Below are positions 1 through 12,509 of a stretch of 64,000 bases of DNA, piece after piece. The stretch spans positions 74,934,625 to 74,998,624 of the forward strand of contig NC_089742.1 of NCBI RefSeq assembly GCF_040412425.1. Direction: 5' to 3'. Under the pieces are notes generated by a model that had not been told where the DNA came from, ran no database searches, and saw only the letters and a program-made list of their open reading frames with translations. How positions within the stretch are numbered: the stretch's first letter is position 1; each line of letters starts with the position of its first letter. Source of the DNA: Macrobrachium rosenbergii. Lineage: Eukaryota; Arthropoda; Malacostraca; Decapoda; Palaemonidae. The position numbers and the translations under genes are program-made.

Positions 1-610
1 TGGTGGTGTTGTCTTTTTGTGTTATACTTCTATTTAGAATTTTTTTCCACATATCCTAGTGTGTCAAATTTATTACTTAGAAAATTATTTGGATTAAATA
101 ATTTTGTTTTGGTTTTAGTATTGAAAAGTCAATATTTTAAAATTTTTCTGTAAGGTACTGTACAAAATATTGTATTTGCTAGTCCCAGTGTAAGTAACTA
201 TATAATGAAAAGGCTTTGGTGAAGTTTTGATATTGAGCTAATGTGCAGGGTTTGGCTGATAGGTAAAATGATGTGTTTTATTTTTATAGAGTAAAAGGTA
301 ATATAAGTTTTATTAGTACAAATAAGCTGAAAACCATTAAACTTTTTGTAGACATGTAGCATTTCAGAGGGAAGGGAGGAGAAGCTGGGATTTATTTATT
401 TATTTGTTCCAACATGAATAAGAACTACGCTTTCACATATGGAGTGCTCATGCTTGGTGCTCTTCGGCTGCTGCTGAATTGTCTCTAAAATCAAAATCCT
501 ATTGTTAGGCCTATGGTTATGTGTGACCTGAGACCTGATTCCTCCATTGTGTTCACAGTCATGTCCATCTTCACACACGCTCTTGAGTCGTCTCCAGTTT
601 TTGTGCTGTA

Positions 611-1200
611 CAGGCAGTCCCTGCTTATTGGCGGCATCTGTTAAGGGTGATTTGATTTTTCAACACTTGATATCGTTAACCAGATTTTTGGCGTTGGTAG
701 CTGGTTTACAGTAATACCCCAAACTTGTGCAAATTCACAGACACAAACTTTTCATTGGAACCTATTATTGCCATACACAAGTTTTTCACAGACATGCAAA
801 CATTTGAGAATCCTGAGAACCCTGCAAAAAGGGTTTGTTTAATTTTTTATGTAATTTTTAAGTTTTCAAGCTTTTATGTGTAAATTAAATACCATTAAAT
901 AATAAAAATAATAATTTCTCTCTCTCTCACTGAGATGAGAGAATTTTTATGGTACTGTACATGTATACATATGTTTTTAGTTTTGTATGATAAATTATCT
1001 AATGATAAGTACTAATTTTCAAATAAGTTTATAATAATAATAATATAACTGTAATTACAAAATTTGTACTATGTATGTGATATGTATTTTAAACAAATAT
1101 CTTTCCTGTATCTTTTGTGAACTCGCTCGAGGGCAAAGCTGTCAAATATGTCTTAATTTATGTGACAGGATGGGGGAGTGTTACTGATAGCGGGTCAAAG

Positions 1201-1249
<49 letters not shown>

Positions 1250-2047
1250 ACGACGGACAACAATTTCTCTCTATCTCATCTATAGTTAGCGCTCACATAT
1301 TTTACAACTTATTACTATTTCTCTGTATGTCTTTACCTGTACAAGAGAAAATTTCAGGTTTATCTAATTTTACCTGTACCGTCTGCGAGCTGTAAATGCG
1401 CTAGTGTGGCAAATATTATGTTCTAAAACATAGACACAACTAAGAGTTATATTACTGCAGATGAAAAACACTGTTCATGAAAAAATCATTTCATGACAAA
1501 GAGAAAGAGATGTACTAGAATAAAATTCTTGAAAATGAGGTTGAGAAGACTTCTAAAAATAGATTGGTCAGAAGGGGGAGAAAGAGAAATAGTATAACAA
1601 TCTTCACACTCCTATATTTTTGCGTCAACCATTTATTTCTTTTTTTAAGGGTAATGTATTAAGTTTAACTTTTAAATTAAATTACAGTAACTTTAATGTC
1701 ATTTAAAATTTATCTTAATACTTTGTGAGCATGATTAGGGTCATATTTAGTGTTTAAACTCTAGAAATAAGCATTTATTAGCATTTTTAGAGACCATGCC
1801 AAACTTGCGCGAAAATTCGTTTTGCACGAGGAGTTCTGGAACCTAACCTCACCTAAGTTGGGGGTATGACTGTATCAGCATTGGTAGCTGGTTTATTGGC
1901 ACCGGTAAGCAGTTTATCGGTATTGGTAAGTGGTTTATTAGCGCTTATGGTGTTTTAAACACCATTTACTACCATAATTACTGTGATGGTCTGGTTATCA
2001 GTGCTCGGCCGGGAATGGAACTCCGGCCATTAACCGGGGACTGCCTG
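611..2047. mobile_element. MITE, CAGGCAGTCC family, copy A (long)
   Basis: The left end reads CAGGCAGTCCCTGCTTATTG and the right end is its imperfect inverse, ending CCGGGGACTGCCTG. Both ends are flanked by TA (609-610 and 2048-2049), the target duplication expected of Tc1/mariner/pogo-type transposition. It has no transposase frame. The arms contain degenerate short repeats such as GGTAAGCAGTTTATCGG, also seen in inverse in the copy at 57905. At about 1.4 kb it is much longer than the other copies (250-330 bp), so it probably carries inserted DNA, including a (CT)n run. Confidence 0.7.
1203..1249. repeat. (CT)n microsatellite
   Basis: About 23 uninterrupted CT dinucleotides, inside the long MITE copy. 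Confidence 0.95.
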
Positions 2048-2639
2048 TACTGTATTTTCTTTGTATCTATGGTGCAGGTACCCCCATGTAACTTGGGTTA
2101 TTGTCAGGTCTTTGGCTGAATAGCATAGCTTTCCCCTCTATCACCTTCATACAGTAGTGTGGTTCATTCTGTTTTTCTTTCCTCCTGCTTGGGGTTTTTT
2201 ACCCTTTGTGCGATGGAGAAGTAATGCATCCCTATGCATAAAGAGCCTGAATCACGTGGCGTCTTTTTCACGTAGTGAGGGATAACATCATGCTCAAGTG
2301 TTCAGGTGCTTCCCTCCCTTGAGTGATTAGGCTAGAATGCACTTAACCCAAGAGTTAACCACCTCGTCCTACCGGTTAAAATACCCTGTAAATCAGTTAA
2401 TAAGGAAAAAAAGAAACATTAAATGAAAATTTAGTGAAATTTTAATGAAGCACAGGAAAAATAAATGGTACTTGCAATTCTGTTGACTTATGCAAGGAAG
2501 TTCATCACTGCCACTTCCAAAGTGAAGAGCTGCAATTTGCAACTGAGCACATTTACATGTCTTGAGTTGAAGGGCTGTTAAGATTCCCAGCTTAATCATC
2601 TAGCAATTTATTATATATATTTTAACACTATTCTCTTAT

Positions 2640-3240
2640 TTTTACTGTATTTCTTCATTTTTTATTTTTACAACCCAAAAGATAGCCGCAATCTTGTGCG
2701 TAGGGTACGTATGAACACAAAAACTAGTTCACTGCTGGTGGAGAAATTGTTACAGCTTGTTTTTGGTTGTAATGTTTATGATTTTTATATTTATATTTTG
2801 TGATATTCTCATATACCTTTTTACTGCATTTCCTCGTTTTTTATTTTTACAACACAGAAGATAAACATGATCGTGTGTGTAGGGTACTTACGCACAAACT
2901 CATTTACTGGTGTTGGAAAACTTGCTACAGATTGTTTTGGTTTTTGTTGTTGCACTTATGATTTTTTTATTCATATTTTATGCTATTGTCATTTATATTT
3001 TTACTGTATTTTATATTTTTTTATTTTTACAACCCAAAAGATAAACACAGTCTTGTGCGTAGGGTACGCTATGAATACACAAACTCATTCTGTGGCATCA
3101 GAGAACTTGCTACAGCTTGTTTTGGTTCGCATTGTTATGCTTATAATTTTTTAAATTTATATTTTACACTATTCTCGCTTATATTTTTTATTGTATTTTC
3201 TCATTTTTTTTATTTTTACAACTCTAAAGAAACGCAATCA
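2640..3240. repeat. Tandem array, ~180-bp unit, 3-4 copies
   Basis: Units begin TACTGTATTT (with variants) near 2643, 2822, 3001 and 3188, a period of 179-187 bp. Each carries a T-rich stretch, ACAACCCAAAAGATA, TTGTGCGTAGGGTACG, then a TTGCTACAGCTTGTTTTGGT-like block. Copies differ by substitutions and small indels. The array lies in the presumed last E2F intron. The open frames here are by-products of the repeat, not genes. Confidence 0.85.
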
Positions 3241-3589
3241 TGTGTAGGGTATGTACAGACAGCAAAGAGCTGGTTCCTGGTTACACCCAGACAATTAGTG
3301 ATGTTATTGATTTTAAACACAAAAGCTTATGACAAATTGAGATTGTGAATGTAGAGAAAGAAATGGAGGAAAAGTGATGGCAATTTGTTAATGGAGGCAT
3401 ATGCAATGTCCCTGGGGATTTGACAGTATTGGCTTTCTAAAGTTACATGAGGAGAGAAGCAAATCATAAATGGGTCTGGGTATGTGCAGTGGGGACCTTT
3501 GTCTAAAATGGTACAAGTTGTTGTGACTGGGCTTTCATTGCACTTAGGTAAGCCCATTTATTTAAACTTGTTTTGTAGAACGTCTTCAA

Positions 3590-3628
<39 letters not shown>

Positions 3629-4912
3629 CCAAAAGCCTTCCAGTAGATTTGTAAACAAAGTACATGAGGAAAATGGGCTGGAATAAGAATTGTGAGCGTT
3701 AGCAAGTAATTAAGTTTATAACTCTCGAATCACATAGTAGGAGCAATGTAGATTGATCCATTAAAAAAAAAAAAAAAAAAAAAAATTATGAAGTCCTGTA
3801 TGACAAGAGGGCTTGAATAGTAAGGAACTGATAAAATAAAGAAAAATAGTTGTTCATATATCTATATGGATTACCTTTGCTGGAAATAATTGTTGAGATA
3901 TCTATATGGATTACCTTTGCTGGTACCTGTGCAGGTTTCAGATGTAAGTATGATTTGATCAGAAAAGGATGTTTTGTTTAAAGAAAAGACTAGTTTGTAT
4001 TTCCTGTTAGTATAGACTATAACTTTTGCAAATAGATTGCTGTATTGAAACTTGTGCTTACAGGTTGGATCTACTTCAAAGTAGTAAATCATGTACAGTA
4101 CAAAGAGGGCTTGAAACTACATTCCATTAAAATTTGTTGTTCAATTAGTTAAGTCGTTTGAATAACTTAATATGATATATTTTTTTGAGTTTTTTATCAC
4201 TAATATTAATGGAACAAGAATCACATATATTTCAGTATTCAACTTAAAAATAAACTTAATTGCAGCATGTTGTGTGTATTCCATAGGTTTGAACCTTGAT
4301 GTGGCCATTAGGTTTTCCTAGTGCCAAATCATATCAGTTTTATTGTGAGGAGACAGCTTAACATATTAAAAAACACTGTTTAAAGTGTTGAGTGTACTCT
4401 GTTTCTCTGGGGTCAGGAACATTTGAAATTTGAGTATCTTTTAAGGTTGATTCTGACTAAAGTTCAGATGTTACTTTTGTTGGCATAGCTTAATAAGAAT
4501 TTTATAATGTTCATCTTTAGCTCAACTTTGCTTATGAAAAATATACTTGGTGGGTTCTAGATTATGTTGGATCTCCTGGTCCTTTGTTGTAAAATTCCCA
4601 TAGCACCAGTGGATTCAGCATAATTTGGAACTTTAGAGTGCTTCAGGTGTTGATTTTATCCTGTGTCTTCCAAAAAGGTCAGTTGCGACTTCAATTTTTC
4701 AGAAAATAGTGATATGTTAAATATATTAAAAATTTGTATGAGTTTTTGTACACAATTTCATGTCCTGTATTGGTACTTCATATAGTTTTAAGTGATGTAC
4801 ATATAATTACCTTGTAACTTTGAAATTAAATTAAAGGCTCTTGGGTTAACAGTTATAAGCATATCTTTTTCAATTGTTTTTGTAAAGCTCAGTGATTAAT
4901 TATATTTTACAG

Positions 4913-5055
4913 GTGGAACCGATGATTTCATGTTAAATTGTGGAAGTGGATCGCCCCCTCCGTTCTTAGCACTGGAACCTCCAATTTCAGAGGAATATCA
5001 CTTCAGCCTAGACAACACTGAAGGTCTAAGTGATCTCTTCGATTTCAATTTCTGA
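4913..5055 (+). CDS. E2F: E2F transcription factor, last coding exon (partial gene)
   Basis: This is the C-terminal exon of an E2F cell-cycle transcription factor. E2Fs bind DNA with a DP partner and are held in check when retinoblastoma-family proteins grip their C-terminus. The exon starts after a TTTTACAG acceptor. Its first two bases complete a split codon, then 46 codons run to TGA at 5053-5055. The end of the peptide reads EYHFSLDNTEGLSDLFDF, which matches the E2F RB-binding pattern (Y-x-F-x-L-x3-EG-x2-DLFD) just before the terminus. A short acidic/proline stretch, SPPPFLALEPP, precedes it. The DNA-binding, dimerisation and marked-box exons are not visible and probably lie before the window. 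The motif suggests the RB-binding E2F1-5 class rather than E2F7/8, but the paralogue cannot be chosen. The gene converges on SREK1. Confidence 0.87.
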
Positions 5056-8000
5056 CCACTAGGGTTATAGGTTTGGATTTCATTTTAAAAGTTTAAGATC
5101 TCGTTTTTGAAATTATTTTAGTCATGCATATTTCCTGTAGAGTTTACTGTGGCTGCACTCTTCCTTTACCGACCAGTTTTTTATTTGATTTTTTCTTGTT
5201 TTTTGGGTTACATGTAGGGTAATTTGAGAAATCTCTAAAAGAGAAGTATTTGTGATTTACATTCTGTAGTCTGATGGAACTAGTACAGTATTCAGTTCAT
5301 ATTATGTATGCATGGGAGTTGTTGGGGGTCTCATTTTATCCCTGTGGTATAAATTTATCAAGTGTAAAGTAACTGTTGTAGATTTTTGTTCTTGCATTTT
5401 TCACACTTCAGCTAAGTAGAATATATGATGTCCCAGTAAGTGTACAGTTCTCCGGCTGTTTGCTGCTTTGGTATGCACGTTTCTTCAGAAAGTATTTAGT
5501 TTTAATACAGATGCAGAATAATTGCAAAGTAATAATTTTTAAAAAAATTTTAATTTGCATTCCTTGGTGAATTTGATCCCGGTTTGCTAGACTATTATTG
5601 CAATTGTTTGAGTATTTTTATCATTACAATTTTAATTTTCCAATGCACTGTTGGTTGCACTGTATGTTGGCCACAATTATGTGCAGTGACTGCCAAAGGC
5701 AATTTTTCTTCCATCCTTCCCTATCCATTTAATGTTTACATGCTTTTAAGAAGTGTGCCAAGGGAATTTATATGAATTGTCAGATTGACAAATATTTATA
5801 GGGTCATAGTTTGTTCGTAAGATGATCACAAAACTTGTATTTGATATGTAAAAAAGACATTTCAGTTGCCATTAGATCATCGTGTAGGATTATTTTGAAG
5901 ATGTAGCATTAGGGAATGAAATGAATTCCTTATGACAGTGATGAAAATAATTAAACAGCCATTTTTTTATCAAATGAGAATTGTTTGATATGATTTTTTC
6001 CCATACACTTGTATAAGAATTTGTTATGAACTAGATTGATAGTTTACCCTGACACCTAACCTTAGTAATTAAGGCAAATTAATCAACCTTACATGATATT
6101 CCATTTTAAGAATATCGGTGATACCAGTGCCTGGAATATGTGGAGGAGAAGCTTGCTGGTCGTCTTGTATGTTGTGTTCAGTTCACAAAATGTTTTTAAA
6201 AGGTCCAGCAGAGTTATGGTATTCCTTTTTATTTTTGTTTACTGAATTGTGAATTTTGTAGGGTTTTTATTTTTTTATATTTTATTTTCACTGCCATCCA
6301 GAATGTGACATCAAAATCACCCTAGAATTAGATCACAATCCTGTACTGTGGCAAACCCAGTAATTGATGCACCAATATATTAGTGTATCCATACAAGAAA
6401 CAAATATCTTGTTTTACGTGTGTGTTATTGTCTGGTAAGTGCAGATGGGAAGTGCCGAAAGCCGTGTTAATACTTGGAATCCTTTTTTTTTTTTGTCATA
6501 CTTACTGTACTGCTACTTTTCTGCACCGTATGGCCTTCTTGGCCCTAGTTCACAGGTTTTGGTCGTAATTACTGTACATACAACTCTTCCTATGTTTGCT
6601 TGCATAGTTTTCATAATTTTTTTCTTTCTCCATATTTACTTTGTCAGAATGTGTTTTATCATTCTCTTCTGCTATTTGCTTGCAATTTTAATTGTATTAC
6701 ATAATATTTTAGGCTTATTTCGTATTATATATTTTTATTTTTCTGGTATAAAGAGAGTAGCTCTCGCCGTAGGAGGAGCAGTGAGTGTTTGAAGATTTTA
6801 ATTATCATTGTAGTCTCATATTTCACTAGTTAGTGCTAGAACATTACTTTTATTTAATTTACAGCACAAAGGGCAGTGGGATAGGTGGCTTAATGACCAT
6901 TTCCAAACCCAAACCCATGAAAGGAAGAAAGTTCAGACTTAAAATATAAAGTAGGCAGTATACCTTGGTACGGGAAATATTATAATATTCTTGAGAAAAA
7001 GAAGCAGAAAGGTGATGTCAGTAAAGGGAAGCAGCAACTAAGTATTACCTATTGGAAAATGAGAATGAGAGAGGAAAGTTACCTTGTAGCAAATAGGGGG
7101 AGGAATTAGAAACTAGGTAAGAGTAAAGTCATTCATGAATTGAACTTGCTTTGAGTCAGTCTTGTTGAGGAGGTAGATTTAGTAATGAAATATGCTGTTT
7201 TAAAGACTACAGTTTCAGGCAAGCTGAGTACCCTACATAGTGATAGCAGCAAGATGTTTTTTCATCAAAAACAATTGAAAAATGGTATGGGAGAGGGAAT
7301 GAATAAGTAGAACTATTGTATACATTGAATTTGTCAAAATTATGGCATCCCCAGCCAGATAAACTCAGAAGTCAGAAGTACTAGATGAGAACAGAATGTT
7401 TAGGTGATTGATTGCAGTTAGGGAGATGGCTGGGGAGCCAATGGAGAATCAAAGGGAGTTTAACAAAAAAGGCAAACGTAAAGTAATTATCATAAAAAAT
7501 ATTTTTATAGTGACTTTGCTGTCTTTTGAAGGGGTTAGATAAGAAATGAGTTTCCTCCATTAATCTGTCTTTTGCTCTTTCTGCTGGAGCTCTCCTCTGG
7601 TTTAGATCTTTTTGTGTCCCTTTTCAATATCATCAGAAGACAATAGAAAATAGGAAGAACTGGTATAGATGAGGAAGGAAGCCAGTGCAACTATAGATGA
7701 GGAAGGAAGCCAGTGTTGCACTGTCATCTGCAGACAAAAACATGTTCAGTATGAAGCTAGAAATAAGTGTGCAGAGGGTTGTTGTGAAGCATAAAGGTTG
7801 GGTACAGAGTCTTGATATACTAATACTCAGTATATCAAGATTGACATCAAATAATTCTGAGAGTCCCTCAGAAAAGGTAACCAAACATTGCTGTGATAGG
7901 AAAGATAGACTTTAGAAGTTTTTGCCCAATGGAAACAGTACTGATGATTTGAAAGTAGATTTTGATGCAAGGATTTTAAAATCATGCAGGTGATTTGGAA

Positions 8001-8860
8001 GAATAATTTTATTCAAGGTGTTGAAGAAAATTGGTTAAAATTTCAAATATCTTACTAGTAATATAAGTTAAAAGCAGTTATACTGGTGTCAAAAGGGTTG
8101 AAGTGATTACCTCTTTTTAAGGGTAGGCTGAGGTACCATGAGGAAGAATGAGTACAGGTTTTAACCAGTTAGTTGAAAACATAAAAGCATAGGGACCAGT
8201 TTATCTGCTAAAGGAATATGATGATGAAATGTATTGCCAGCATTTAAAGATTGAAGAACTCTTTGGACCTCAGGAACAGGTAATATTAGGGAGGGCATAT
8301 AATTAGAGATGTTAAAAATTTAGGAACATTGGAATCCTTGAGAGAACAGTTATCAGAAAAAATCAGAAAGAATAATGTCACCATTCAGAAGGAAAGCAAA
8401 CCATAGATCCATTTGAACTGAAGATAGAAAAGAAAGAAGTTAAGAACTCCATTGGTAAATGAGCAGTATTTTCTCATGAAGGAATTGATATCAGATAATT
8501 ACCCAGTATTCAAAAACTTTTCTGCAAGGTATACAGTTACATCCAATTTCTAGCAGGAAAGGCTAGGAAAACTATTTGGCCACCCATTCTGACTTATTGG
8601 GGTGAGGCACTTGAACAGACAACTAAATTTAAGGAAGAATGAAAGTTAATTCATAAAAGGGTGCAAGTGCATCAAGTGATATAGGTTAAAAACTTTATTA
8701 GTGGGAGGGGCCACATTTCAGCTAACAAAGCAACAAACCCCTCGGGAAAATAGTGTGTAAAGGCATATACTTAGGAAATTTTTGTTTAGGGAGCATAAAG
8801 AGATGAAAATAACCCTAGAACCATCCAAAATCATAAGCAGGAGAATCTTTCATACACAGG
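5056..8860 (+). other. E2F 3'UTR and intergenic DNA
   Basis: No gene is seen. The first part should be the E2F 3'UTR. A weak ATTAAA at 5950-5955 is one possible polyadenylation signal, with no clear GT-rich element to confirm it. A 24-bp tandem duplication (AGATGAGGAAGGAAGCCAGTG) occurs near 7667-7715. From about 6900 the base composition shifts to A/G-rich on the + strand, perhaps eroded upstream sequence of the LINE relic that follows. Confidence 0.4.
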
Positions 8861-8879
8861 CTTCCTACAATGTATCAAA

Positions 8880-9990
8880 ACCTCTTAAAGGATTGGAAGA
8901 GTGGAAAAGGAGCATGACAGTAATTGTATACAAATGAAAAGGGGATGCACAGCAATGAGCATATTGCAGAGGGATATGTCTGTTTAAGCATGCTAAGAAA
9001 ATGTTGGAAAAGGTTTTGGAGGAAGACAAAAATTTATAAATTGGTAATTATCAGTTTGGCTTGATGTCAGACAGATCATTATCATCAGTCTTCATAATGA
9101 GGCAAGTACAGAAAAGGTACAAAAAAGAAGACTTATACCTCATACAGTATTTGTGGATCTTGAATTGCAGGGTTATCTGAAGTTTTAAGATAATTTGGTG
9201 TACATCAGAAACCAACACTTAGTCCTTTGCAGTTTATCATTTAGTAATGGCAAAAGCTGCAAGGAGTGGACTTGAAGAGGGATCATTGGGAATTTTTCTG
9301 TGCAGTTGACTTAGTGCTAAAAGCCATCATAATTTGAAGAAGAGGCTGTAGAAAGGTTAAAAAAGATGGCATAGTTATTAGAGTAGAAAGTACAGAAAAT
9401 CAACACAAGCAAAAAAAAAGTTATGGTGACTGGAAAGAAAGCAAAGGCAACATTACAATTGTTAAAGTGGCTCTGTGGTTTGTGGGAAAGGTTAGGGGGA
9501 TGAACTCTCTAATATACCATATAGAACTTGGTGTCACATAAGGTGCTCAGGATTACTAAATGTACATAGAGTAAGTTTTTTTTTTATAAACCATTTCAAG
9601 TGCAAATGGAGGGGAGAGGGGGGGGAGAGTTGAGCCTGTTATGATAGCTGGGCAGGTTTTAGAAGAGATTGCTTTTTTGTTGCTTATGGATACTGTGGAT
9701 TGTGAAATAGACAAAAGAGCTGTAAGAGTAGTTAAGATGGGTACGAAAGTCCTGTACTGCACTGTGCAGCTGAAAATGGAGATTTTGAGAGTATGTTCTT
9801 TGATTATTAAGATCCATGGCTTGTGTACTGTGGGTAGGCTGCATTATAAACAAGGAATTACTAGAAAGATTTGATTTCAAGAGACTGGAAAAATATTTTA
9901 AAAAGTTGAAATGGTTTTGACATGTGATGAACATTTGTTCAGAAAAGCAGATGAGGAATTATGTCGAAGACATATAAGTCCCAGGTAAAG
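8880..9990 (+). pseudogene. Degenerate LINE (non-LTR) reverse transcriptase
   Basis: This is a relic of a non-LTR retrotransposon reverse transcriptase broken by several stops and frameshifts. Pieces in order on the + strand are: DWK-S-MTVIVYK near 8895; an LLKHAKKMLEKVLEE-like block near 8985; NYQFGLMSDRS-LSSVFIMRQ near 9050-9110, matching the QFGFMPGRST-DAIF RT motif; and a VHQ-TLSPLQFIIX-like piece near 9200. A decayed YADD box follows, reading CAVDLVLKA (near 9300), then EEAVERLKK and an INTSKKKVMVTGKKA block (near 9340-9445). A C-terminal piece near 9770-9990 resembles the helical RR-R-LRWFGHV region. Family (RTE/CR1/other) is uncertain. The 5' end and poly-A tail were not located. Confidence 0.72.
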
Positions 9991-11120
9991 ATAGAAAAAT
10001 ATTTAATTATTTCATATTTAACTTTCAGTGCATTTTAATGTAATGCAGTTTTTGTTCAGTAAGAAGTTTTTAATATAAAACAATGCATAGGTAAGAGAAC
10101 AGGCCAGTTTCAACATTTTAACTCTATTCAGTTGACTTTAAGATAAATTATACTTAGTGTATTTTATTGCTTTTATGTTTATATCATTCTAACACCAAAT
10201 TGTTGAAACCACTTACCAGTTGTAAGTCCACTTTGGTATAAATTACTCCCAGGGTATAGTGAATTTGATACTGAACAATATTTGTGGTACTATATATGTG
10301 TGTGTGTGTGTGTTAAGAAGGAATAGATCAGTGAAAATTGTAAAGGTCAAGCAACTAATGTAAGTGAAGGAAAGTAAGTATACACTGTAGAAAAAGGATA
10401 GGTAAATGAAAAATTAAGGAAGAAGAATGACTATAGTAAAGTAAACTAAAGATCACATATAGATTTTAATTGGATAACTTACAGAAACCAAAATGTAGAA
10501 GCACCAAAACATGTAAGTTACAAGTGATGCATATGGATATATATATGTGTTAGACTCAAAATTTAGTAACCAAACCTCCTGATGAAGTGTGCATGCATAT
10601 GGTATAAAGGAAAATATTTTTTCTAGAGAATATTGTGCACTTATTACAGTAGGTTCAATATAGAGAGTGGTAGGAGAGCTGACTGGGGAGTTTTGGATTG
10701 GCATGCAGCCCCTTTTACAAAAGACACAAGCTTAAGACATTAGCTGATTTATAACACTAAATCCTATATTTATTTGTTTAAAATTTATAATGCAAAATTA
10801 CTGTTACAGTTAACAAAAATATTTATCACAGGATTTGTCCATTACAATATTGTATCCAAGAAAAAAATTATGGTCATTTTGAATTTGAATGAATAATTAA
10901 AAGAAAAGTTATAACAAAAAGATTTATTGATGAAAGCAGAGTGAAAATAGTCATATTTTTTAATAATTACAAACACAAATATGCAATGTTTTCATGCGTT
11001 CTTGTGAATTTTGTCAGTTCAAGGTTTATTTGGTCCCCCCTCCCCCCAGCCAATGAAAATTATACAAATATTCCTTGGGTATTCTGATATAAGCAAAAAG
11101 TGAAATTCCTCTCTTTGTTG
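9991..11120. other. No gene seen
   Basis: AT-rich sequence with a short (TG)n run near 10295. Nothing protein-like is convincing on either strand. Confidence 0.5.
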
Positions 11121-12500
11121 GCATTTCATTTTATAGAACTTCATTTGTGATATTCTCTAAAGCATTCCACACATAAGGCCACCTCAAGGCTGTAGAGCCA
11201 GGAAGTCTCTTTTTCTTAGCCAATTTTTATTATTTTGCACTTGCGCACACAAGACACTGTCCATTTGTTCTACCTTCTGTTGCTGGCACTAATACAAGAC
11301 AGTGCCTCTTGGCACCATTGCTGAGGTGCAACATGGTCAACTTGTACCATGGATACCCTTCTACCACCTCTTCGTGGTTGAAATCTGCCATACTTGTTTA
11401 ACAATTATTTGCAGCCTCAGAGAGATATCATGCCAAGTCATTCAGCATCTAGATGTCTATCAGATGAAGTAATAATGCTTTTTTAATACCACATCATTGT
11501 TCTCATATATCCTGTTTTGCCCATCTGCATATCTGATTTAGGGACAAGCCACATATTGTTCATTTAGTTGATAACAGCATCCAACTTCATTATGGGGCTC
11601 CCTACCCAATGACTGCATTTCCCTGTGAGACTTAATTGGTCAGTGTGTAGTTTGTAGTTGTCAGAAGGCAAATTCTTTTCTTTGTTGCAATTTGCTAGTA
11701 AGTTGATGCCCTTTCTTTCTGAATATAGTCTCCTTTCATCAAGTCCGAAGAAGATGGGCATCCCTTTTCTTTGTGAATGGTATCAACCAGTATGGTGGTG
11801 GTGTTTTGTAGAAATTCGCTAAGGCCTAGGCTGGTATAGTAATTGTGAACTAAGCATGACCTTGCCCAGATAAGAGGCCATGAATGTTTTCACAACTGCT
11901 CCAGAGGGGCTTAGATGGTCATTAGCTGGAATGTTAACTTCAGTTTTGGTATAGACAACAATATCCATCACTTGCGTACGTATAGTCATAAATGACATTG
12001 TTAAACACAACCAGTACACTTCGGATGTAAATAGTTTGGAAATAAAGATACATTTGAATACTACAAGGCATTCCTCAACCACAAGCTTTTGAAAGGGATA
12101 TTATATCATCTTTTAAATTGTTTGTCTGTGCCATGATGTTTTTTAGTCTGTCCTTGGAATTGGGGTCTCTCAAATAATTATTTGTGGACTGTAAAATTCT
12201 GTAAAGTACCTGGTACCAATCATGAGGCATAAGCTTTGGCATATGAATAAATTATGTGTATCAGTCAACCTGTCCTCCTTAACCCAATGTTTAGGTACAT
12301 GTTAACGTAAGGATAACTCGACAATTCCTTCAGGCCTACATCTTTCCTTACCTTCATCTTGCCCAAACCTTGAGGTTGATCCGTAACATGCTGTCCATGG
12401 TAACGGTTTGTTTCATCAACTATTACTTGCATCATTTCGTCATCCATAAGAAACTGAAGTATTAAATCGTCACATTCATCTTTTAGTCCAAAATCATGCA
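11120..12500 (-). pseudogene. piggyBac-type (PGBD-like) transposase pseudogene
   Basis: This reads on the - strand from about 12500 down to 11120 in several frames. The N-terminal piece (12500-12265) has DDEMMQVIVDETNRYHGQ, the piggyBac region before the catalytic domain, followed by K-KDVGLKELS. The next piece (12082-11819) has FKCIFISK, VYWLCL, MDIVVYTKTEVN and SGAVVKTFMASYLGK. These match the conserved FK-YIP-KR, VKLYKLC, DIVVYTG and VV--LL-PYLGKGH blocks. A third piece (11761-11564) contains GMPIFF then SPIMKLDAVIN, matching the KP-AV-DYN block. A final EVALCVECF-like cysteine motif near 11165 recalls the C-terminal zinc-binding region. The catalytic aspartates sit in broken frames, so the copy must be inactive. 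The inverted ends were not identified. Confidence 0.78.
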
Positions 12501-12509
12501 TCTGTCATC

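Larger units (their letters stand above)
1..4912 (+). other. Presumed E2F intron / upstream non-coding DNA
   Basis: No convincing exon was found here. It ends in a pyrimidine-rich tract and AG acceptor immediately before the E2F terminal exon at 4913, so its last part must be intronic. It holds a long MITE (611-2047), a (CT)n run, a ~180-bp tandem array (2640-3240), a poly-T run at about 3593-3628 and a poly-A run at about 3763-3784. A 25-bp sequence is repeated about 40 bp apart near 3860-3920. Earlier E2F exons may lie before position 1. Confidence 0.5.

Noticed and set aside
6750..6785. AG|AGAGTAGCTCTCGCCG...GTGAGT looks like an RS-coding micro-exon
   Set aside because: Only about 27 nt, with no neighbouring exon to join to. 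It lies downstream of the E2F stop codon, so chance is more likely.
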